In this document: positions 56,050 to 64,000 of the stretch, piece by piece
How the letters are laid out: the number at the start of each line of letters is the position of its first letter
How positions within the stretch are numbered: position 1 is the first letter of the stretch
Source: Ligustrum vulgare
Taxonomy: Eukaryota; Streptophyta; Magnoliopsida; Lamiales; Oleaceae
Assembly: GCA_963555705.1 (NCBI GenBank)
Contig: OY743169.1
Coordinates: 50,458,124 to 50,522,123, forward strand
Reading direction: 5' to 3'
Length of the DNA stretch: 64,000 nt
The notes under the pieces: generated by a model
What the model was told of the DNA's origin: nothing
Databases searched by the model: none
What the model saw: the letters and a program-made list of their open reading frames with translations, nothing else
Translations under genes and position numbers: made by a program

Positions 56050-59000
56050 CTAAGGCTTGAGAAATATTAATAGCTTGGGGAATGCAAAGAATGTTTGAAA
56101 CAGCTATTATTTTTATTAGTTGTTTCATTTTTTTGGAGAAATGATGTATTAGAGTGAAATATTTTGTAATACCGTTTTTCATTGTTACGTGCATCTTTAA
56201 ATTCCACGTGACATTTATATTAATGTTATTATGATTTTTAAATTTGATAAATTTTATGTCAATGATTTGAATTATTTTGCAGTGGAAGGGCTTGGACGCC
56301 GTCTTGATCAATGTGCCAAATAGAAAGTTCATAAATTGTTTATTTGCAATTTTATGTGTGATTATTAACGTTATTTATTAATCTTGTTATTTTTTATTTA
56401 ATTAAGTTGAAAGTGGCCTAAATTGTGTTAAATGGGAATTGGGGAAAGTTTAGTGGCACTTTGAATTTTATTTGAGGGATGTGGACTTAAATTACCTATT
56501 TATGAGAGTCGAATGACCGATTTGCAATTAACAAGGTTTACGTTTAAAATCTTAAACCTAACCCTCATTCCTCACTCTCACGCATCACTCTATCTCCATC
56601 TCTCTCTCACGTTCAATACCTCGTCTCTCATCTCTCCCTCACTTGGCCCGCGATTGCCTCTCCTCCCTCGACCTCACTCAGCTCGCCGTCAACATCACCA
56701 GCGCCACCACCCCGGTGAGACACACACACACACCTCCTCTTTTCTTTTTCCCGCAGCAACACCGCACCCACACGGTTCAACCACTTTCACGCGCGCACAC
56801 ATACATATTTCGATATACACATGTATATATATAGATTTTTATGTAAATAATGTTTATGTATGTACCTCCTATATAAAATTCAGATTTTTTAAGGTTAATC
56901 TTAGATTTTGTGTTGTTAAAATTGATGGGTAAGATGCTTAGGTATAGATATATGTTATTATGTATGTATAGGTTTATGTAAATATGTAAATTTCGGAATT
57001 TATGTGGAAATATGTATAAATTCAGATTTTTGGGAGTTATTTTCTCAGATTTTCTTATGCTAATTTCAAGGGGTAATGTATATATATGTATGTATATATT
57101 GACTTTTGTGTGTGTAAAGTATCATGAGATTCATAATTAGGTTAATTGAAATTTTGGTTAATCTTTGAGTAATTCTGCAAATATCAAATTTTGGGGAAAG
57201 TGATATAAACGAGTTTTTTACTTTCAGTTTAGATAAGATTGATAAATGATGTGAATAATTGACAAAAAATGGATAAATGAATTGATTGTATATGTGCATA
57301 TACAAGTAATTTTTACAATCCCAGAAATTGGGTACTAGTTTGATAAATTAATATTTAAGATTTAAATTTGGATTATAATGGTTAATTTCCATAAGTGAGA
57401 TTTTTAAGATTTTAAGTTATTTTGGTTGAATTTTTAGTGTAGAGTTCGAATTCAAAATTTATTAATTTCAGACTTAAGAATTTGGTTATTTGTAATTAAT
57501 TTTAAAATTTAATTGAAATATTTTTTTTTGAGAAATTCAGATTTTATAATGATTAAAATGGCAAATTGATATTTTGTAAAATTTGAGTTAAGTTAAATAT
57601 TTTAATTTGAGTTTGAATTTAAAAGATGAGAAACTTTCTTACGTGGATTGAAACTTATCTCTTATTTTCGATTATGGTTTATGTGTTTTGGCTATTATGT
57701 AAAGTCACGTTTGGGTTAAATTGAAGTTTTAATCTCGATCAATGTTTGATTAGTATTAAAATGAATAACGAATGTGTTTGTGAACTGAGAGTCATATTTA
57801 TTGATGAATGTGAATAATTAGGAATTTTGGTACATTGACGTCACGGGCATCCAAGACTTTTCCACTTGTAAATCCAGATAACGTAAATACTAAGGATGTC
57901 AAGTAAGTAAATTTCCCCCTATTTTTATAGAAGTTGAATGTAAATGTGAAATGTGTAAATGACTGTCTTACAACTTACTTACTTTGATGAATTTCATTTA
58001 CTTTATGAAAGTATATGTTATTGAGAAGAATGTTCAAGCATGCACATTATCATGTCATTGTATCATCAAGCATGCATTGGCATCGAAATTGGGAAGTCAA
58101 ATGTTTTTAAATGAAAGAAATGTGTTAAAGTGCAAGTTTGTTCAAAAGTTATGTATCCCAAGTTTTTTTTAAGAATGAATGGGTGTACTTCTAGTTCATG
58201 AAAGTTGCAAGTGGGAAATGGGGCGCGGGGAACCGGCGTACCCGAATTAAGTCGCTTTGCGACGGAATGTTCAACCGTTCACGGTGGACTGTTAAACCGC
58301 TTTGCGGTGGGAAAGTGAATGTTAAACCGCTTTGCGGTGGAAATGTGAATGTTAATCTGGTTCCTAATAAGAAATTGCCCACTGTTATCTGATTGACTAG
58401 AAGTTACATCAAGTAAGCTCACGATGGAAATGAAGTGAAAGTTTTGAAATGTTAAGCGAAAGTTCGAAATGTTGAAAGTTTTGAAAGGTTAAAGTGAATG
58501 GGGATACATATTTCAAAGTTTAAAGCATTCATGTCATAAGCATGCATTCATACATAAAGTTTACTTACTGGGCTTTAGTTCACCCCAATCCCTCCCCAAT
58601 ATTTCAGGTGATGAAAGTTAGGTGATCTGAGGAGAGTACTTGGCGGCTGAATCAAACATTACCCGCTGTCGACATCATTTAATAAAATTAAATTTATTTA
58701 AGATATCATTTAAATTATTCCTTAATTTATTTATAATTGATAATTTGTTTGGTTGGAGTTAATTTTGAATAAGTATGTGTGACGTATTAGAGATTAAATT
58801 ACATCTTATTTCATTTGTCAATGTCTATCGTTATTTTGGAAAAATGTTATGCTTAAGGAGTTGGAGATGGAATGAATTGGTTTTAGCGATGATGAATGTA
58901 GTTGAGATGTGATTGATGTTTAAATTTCTATGTTGGTTATGTTGTCTCTCTACAGGTTGGTTAAGTCCAATTTATAGAGGAGACTCCGCCGAAATTTCTG

Positions 59001-59116
59001 TAAAATTTTATAATAGAAAAATAGAAATTTTAAATGTGTAAACGTTTTAAATTCCGCATATAATGTGAATGGAAGTTAACATGCCTAGGTTTAGACTTTT
59101 AAACTTGGGGTGTTAC
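56050..59116 (-). repeat. Dispersed noncoding repeat unit, minus-strand copy
   Basis: From the right on the minus strand: TGTAACACCCCAAGTTTAAA (head, 59116), GTCGACAGCGGGTAATG, GGGGTGAACTAAAGCCCAGT (about 58570-58595), tandem array (58240-58345), GTTATCTGGATTTACAAGTG (57870-57890), and a GTGG-rich end (56690-56730). The layout parallels the copy at 6905 (head, hook, tandem array, GC-rich body). The plus frames at 56513-56932 are low complexity. The left border is approximate. Confidence 0.45.
58240..58345. repeat. Short tandem array, CGCTTTGCGGTGG core
   Basis: TCGCTTTGCGACGG, then two copies of TTAAACCGCTTTGCGGTGG plus GTGAATG. Each unit can form a stem (CCGCTTTGCGG). Period about 33 bases. 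Confidence 0.75.
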
Positions 59117-60007
59117 ATATTTCATTTGAGTATGTTTGTGCTTATGGTAATCATTCATTTCTTGTACTACTATGGATTAACACGTGCGTTGCACGTGACG
59201 ATTTATATCTGTAATCAATCTCGTGGCATTGTAACTAGAGAAAATCTTATTTGAATATTAAAGAGTAATGTTAAGAATACTGCAATTTGACTTATAGGAG
59301 CATTTGAGACTTTAAATTTATATAAGAATTTGAAATGAAACGGGAAAATGTTATTTTAATATAGAATTGACTATTAATATTAGGTAATTAGATTGATAGA
59401 AAAACACTAATATTAATGATATTGAAGTTGATGTGTTTGTAGGAATGTAATAGAAAGAAAACATGAGAAATTTAAATTAAGGCATAATATTTAAGAGAAG
59501 GTTAATAACGTATTGTATTTGGGAACTTTGAGTTAGAATTATAGCTGGTATAATGAAGTATTATAAGAGGATGAGTTACATAAGTTGAGACTTAAACTCG
59601 GTAGGATTTGAAGCTGATAAACGAGATACCTGAGAACATAATTGCAAAGTAAAAAGTGGAATAGTGAACATAAAAAATGAACATTGAACTTTACAAGTAA
59701 TTCTTGCTTAAAGGTATTTATAAAACATACATGTGAATTCCAAAATATAGGAAACGCAATTAAGTTTTGATAGTAAAGACATTGAGGAAAACATAGATAT
59801 TCCCAATTAACAAAAGTTATATTAGTAGGACGTGTGATTCTAATGGTTTCCATCCATTGGAGCAAAAAACTTGACAGGATCACTCAAGGATTTTTCATGT
59901 TCAAATTGGCATGTTGATGTTCACTAAAACACAACTAGTGACAGTCAAAAACTTACAAATCTAGAAATTTTTAAACTTCAAAATATTAGAGCTGAAGCTA
60001 GATGAAT
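59117..60007. other. AT-rich stretch with a Helitron-like hairpin
   Basis: CACGTGCGTTGCACGTG at 59181-59197 is a perfect stem. The CTRR end expected nearby is not intact. Nothing else was recognised. Confidence 0.35.
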
Positions 60008-61364
60008 ATGTGTATTGTTCACTGCAAGTGTACGGATCGTATAAGTAATATAGTGGACAATGAGTCCGAATATCGTATCCACCGGGATTAAGTAAATTGT
60101 ATTTTAAATTACAAACCTTAACCGAACCTAGAAAAGCTTTGATTTGGGATTTTTGTTTGAAAAATTAAACTAATGATCATTACACTAAAAAGCAATCAAA
60201 AAATTTTTTGTGAAAACTATGAAAGAAACATGCTGAAATTGAGATTCGAGAATTCACATTAATTCCATCAATTATGTGAAAACCCATATTCATAATATTG
60301 TTAAAACTCCATTTCGAAGAAGAATTAACACATTTTCCTACACATAATCCAACTATATTTCTATGTCGAAGGTGAATGTATAGAAAAGCATTAAAAGATT
60401 TGTGAACATTTTTGTAGATAACACAAAGTATAGGGATTTATTTATATCCCCTATCGGATTTTGTAGCAATTGAAATTTGTCTAATAATTTTCTAATATTT
60501 CGAAGTTAGAAAAAATCACAACAATCATATAATAATTGACCAAATAATCATATGATAATAAAAATATAAATCAATTGCTCAAACCCATGAATTAAATAAA
60601 TTAAACGATAAAGTAATACATAAAATCTAGAAATTAATGCTTCATCACAATTCTGACATTAAAAACCTAGACTAGATACATCATTGAAAATAAATCATAA
60701 GAGATGTTAGCCTATTCATGTCCTTGATCGACTATGCATGGATTCCTCAACAATTGAACAACATTTTGAAATGTAATCAACAAGTTGGGAACCTCCAAAA
60801 ATGTACCTAAGGTCCGGTATTTATATATTAGGTTGAAAGCTAGATTACTTGGAAGAGAAGAATGCTGAAAATCGTGCAAAAGCCCAACAGTTCGGCCAAG
60901 ACGTGCGCGATCGCTCGGTATAAATCCGTGCCAAACGCACAGTTATGCGTAAATGTATTCTGACCATTCTGGAACAGGTCTTGCGATCGCGCGGTACTTC
61001 TTCCATGCAACCACACAGGCTTCCGAATAACAAGCAATTTCTTCTTTCATTGTGCTACAAGTTGGTCCATGTCTTTTTATTGCACAATCAAGTCCCTCAA
61101 CTTTCGATTTCTTTCAAATTTGATTTTTCTCCGAGTTTTCTTCCAATTAAGCCCTTAATTAACTCATCAACTCTTTATTTGCACACTTTAATACTTTTAT
61201 CATCCAATTGACTTCATTTTGCTCCAATTCCTTTGTTTTCTCAACTTTGAGATTATTTATGAAATATAAACAAAAAATAACAAAATAAATAGCAAATATT
61301 CTCAAACAAACACATAAAATCTTACTTTTAAAATAGAAATAAGTGTTTAAAATACACTTATCAA
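60008..61364 (-). repeat. Gypsy-type LTR, with polypurine tract at 61365-61373
   Basis: On the minus strand TTTGGGGTAT (polypurine) precedes TGATAAGTGTATTTTAAACA at 61364. The LTR-like block ends near 60008 with TACACTTGCAGTGAACAATA. About 1.36 kb. It has an AT-poor island (60890-61010: CGCGATCGC words). The TGATAAGTG start and the CACTGCAAGTGTACGGATCG end are recurrent in plant Gypsy LTRs. The adjoining 61374-61600 would be the internal 3' region. No target duplication was confirmed. Confidence 0.55.
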
Positions 61365-61616
61365 TACCCCAAACTAGAACTATTGTTTGTACTCGAACAA
61401 AATAAAACTAAACTATAAAATAAAAATGTGAAATAACAAAATATTTTTGTTTTTGTCAACCTATTTACCATGAATTTCAACAATCTAGATTGACAATTCA
61501 CTTTAGAAAATAAATATGAACAATATGAACAATTTTCATTCATCTGATGCTCGCCTTCTTTGTATATGCGTGAATAGCCCAAAAATTAAATTCAAACTCA
61601 TTTAGAAATACACTTA

Positions 61617-64000
61617 TAGCGACCCAGAATTTTATGCAATAAATAATTATTTTAATATTTAGAAAATTGAGTCGCTATTGTTTTGAAATTAATGCCGCGA
61701 CGGATTCGTCTAGCCAAGTCAAGAAATATCGAATTTGTTCGATTTTAAATTAAAATCCGAATTTCTAAAATTATGTTATTTTAATTATTTAATTCAAAGT
61801 ATTATTTTCAAAATCATTTTGAATTCCAAATTTATTAAAATATCTCAATTTTCCTTATTAAAATTATTTCAAGTCCAAATACGTAATTCAATTTTTATCT
61901 CAATTTTCAAATTTATTTTCAGTCCAAAATATATCAGTTTTAAATACAATTTCAAATCAAAGTTAGTCAAATTTTTAGTTAAATTAATTCTATTTAACTA
62001 AACCAAATTTTCCCCACATGTTTTCTTCTTTACACCAAAACATCATCATTTTATAAAGAATCTTACACAATTGTCCATTTCATATTCCACCTAATTCTAC
62101 ACTATCCTATTCTATAATACCTAATCAATACATATATTTCTCTTATCCCCCATCACAACTCACGTTGCCCACATTTTGTTTCCTTCTTAATTATTCTTTC
62201 TATCTCATTGTGTACAATCAACAAGCATCTCCACACATGGACAATTGGAACACCTCAAAGCATCATCATTATCATCACCAATTCCACTCAACGATTTCCT
62301 CCACTTTCCACCCCATCTCATACCTAACTCTCCACTATACTTTCTTCAATTTAAGTCATTTTCTCCAGCTTTCCTCCATCAACATCATCACACACACGTA
62401 TTATTTTCAATACCATCACTGCCATTGTTCCATTTTCACAATTCAAACCACCAAGCTTTATCTAATTCAAGCCACAACCAATTCCATTTTATCAATATGC
62501 ACAACCCAATATCATCACCACAATTCAGCCACCACTAGAATTCACATCTCGATCCATTTCAGCCTCCTCCCTACACCACTGCAGTATACCTCCGCCCCAA
62601 AGCAGCCACTGATCAACCATAGCCCAATTATCCACAACCAAGAACCACCCCCCCAACCAGCCTGATCAAGAACAGCCCTCACCATCACTCTGTTAAACAC
62701 TCAATTCACCAAAGCTGTCGATCCACCATCATCGTATTGGCATCAACCTGCAGCTCCATCACCCAAGAAATCTGTATCATCACCTTCACTGCCATTCTTG
62801 CTCACTGCACAAAACCAAGAACCTCATGAATGCCAAATTTAATACCCAAATCACCACCACCCCGGCCAAGATCAAACACCCTGCATCATCTTCATCAATC
62901 AACCACAATGCCATTTCTTTCAACATCCACCACTGCCTCATTCAAATTTAATTCACCACCTCCTCAATCCAGCCACCACCGTACCTAGCTACAATCATCA
63001 GACGACATCACCACCTCCGACCACCACTACTCAACTCTAAATCACCAAATGAACACCAACCTTCAAGATCAAACATCCGTTCATCATCATCATCGCCAAC
63101 AACCCAATCATCGCAACCAATACATCAAAACCACCCTGCAACCAGTTTTCGTTGCAGCTCCAAACCGCCACGCAACCAACTCAGCCCATCCAACTCACCA
63201 TCTTCATCACCAACGTAATCACTGTAAAACCACCAAGTCATCATCACCCAACCACCGAATCATCACCACCCAAAACCATCATCCTCAGTCACAAATCAAA
63301 CCCAAAAATCAAAACTGAAAACCCAGAATAAGTTATCCCAAATACTTACTTACCTCGACCGCCGACTGTTTTGACCGGATTTACAACCGGAAATCGCTAC
63401 CTTAAACCGCGACTTTGAGCCTCGATAAATCTCTGATTCAAACCTATCTCGCATCAAAGCTTCCTCAAATCAGAACTCCCACACTTTACCGTCCTTCGCC
63501 TCACCTAGCGCCGGCGAATCACCGGCGGTATTACTCGATCGCCTCCTCCGCTTTTTTTTGTTCTCTGAGAGAGAGAGATCGTGAGAGAGTGAGTGAGTTA
63601 TGAGAGAGAGAAAAGATCTGAATGATATATTATTTATTTCCAGAATTTGCAAATCAGTCCCTAACGTTTTTAATTGTTTCAAATCAGTCCTTCAGTTTTA
63701 AAAACTTATCAATTTCAGCCCTTAAGTTTTAAATGAGTTTTAATCAGTCCCTGATGTTTTAAATTGTTTTAATTCAGTCCCTACTGTTTTAAACTCATCC
63801 ATTTCAGCCTCAAAGCTTTAAAATGATTTACTTCAGCCCTTTAACTTTAAACTCTTTTATTTCAGTACCTGCTGATTTACTTTTAAGCCCAAGTTTTAAA
63901 AGTATTCATTTTAGTCCCTTAACTTTCAAAATATCTATTTTAGTCCCTGAACTTTCAAAAGTATTCATTTTAGTCCCTCAACTTTCAAAACATCAATTTT
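61617..64000 (+). repeat. Dispersed noncoding repeat unit, copy at window end
   Basis: The head is TAGCGACCCAGAATTTTATG, with GGATTCGTCTAGCCAAGTC at 61705. The unit continues with a CCACC/CATCA-rich body (62160-63320), a GC-rich segment with GAGAGAGAG (63450-63610) and 'cagtccct...ttttaaa' units (63650-64000), running off the window. The block 62731-62825 matches 8541-8637 closely. Plus-strand frames (62165-62665, 63049-63318) are His/Pro/Thr low complexity, not genes. Compared with 6905, the hook and tandem-array middle are missing. Confidence 0.5.

Noticed and set aside
56513..56932. First exon of a gene with a GTGAGA donor
   Set aside because: CT-rich leader-like sequence lies in the GC-rich end of a dispersed repeat copy; no downstream exon could be found.
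62165..63318. His/Thr/Pro-rich plus-strand ORFs as genes
   Set aside because: They are low-complexity frames in the CCACC body of a dispersed repeat that also occurs, frame-broken, at 8516-8962.

Overview
This window looks like nuclear DNA of a flowering plant, most likely a eudicot. It is AT-rich, has GT-AG introns, and is packed with plant transposable elements: Copia and Gypsy LTR elements primed by initiator-Met tRNA, hAT elements, a Helitron, PIF/Harbinger- and CACTA-like pieces and MITEs. Only one ordinary host gene looks intact. It spans 50709-53368 (three exons) and encodes a TPR-like, probably plastid-targeted protein of about 725 residues. Two host-gene relics are visible: an intronless, decayed LONELY GUY (cytokinin-activating enzyme) copy at 41011-41541, and one exon resembling a xyloglucan endotransglucosylase at 30645-30704.

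Layout. 1-1167: small LTR element with Met-tRNA primer site and a 94-codon ORF, next to a retroviral-type protease fragment. 1756-2855: AT-rich element with terminal inverted repeats. 2881-9335: tandem copies of a noncoding dispersed repeat (TGTAACACC/TGTAGCGCC heads, GTGG- or CCACC-rich bodies). The same family returns at about 56050-59116 (minus) and 61617-64000. 9340-9917: 3' end of a Copia element. 10349-11330: TA-rich triplicated repeat. 11331-12096: internally deleted Helitron.

12908-29947 is a nested retrotransposon. An outer Copia (207-bp LTRs, target duplication GAATT) has its reverse transcriptase split by a 10.85-kb Sirevirus-like Copia (1.29-kb LTRs, target duplication GGGAC). Both run on the minus strand. 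The inner element has gag-pol in one frame broken by stops, point changes at the protease and integrase active sites, and a third ORF of 585 codons with three in-frame stops. That ORF begins with a peptide resembling the histone H3 tail.

30645-37499: XTH exon fragment, CACTA-like end, a Tourist-like MITE with TTA target duplication, and the 3' end of a Tat-type Gypsy element with an antisense, intron-containing Transposase_28-type gene. 37440-44470: Copia scraps, a hAT MITE with an 8-bp duplication, the LOG relic and a Helitron-like element. 44903-47395: hAT element with exact 8-bp duplication and an internal 505-bp tandem duplication. 48154-50611: possible TIR element ending about 100 bp before the intact gene. 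54440-64000: Copia fragment, dispersed-repeat copies and a Gypsy LTR.

The coding content is mostly mobile and mostly dead. The intact plastid-type gene is a small island in nested repeats. No tRNA, rRNA or CRISPR was recognised.
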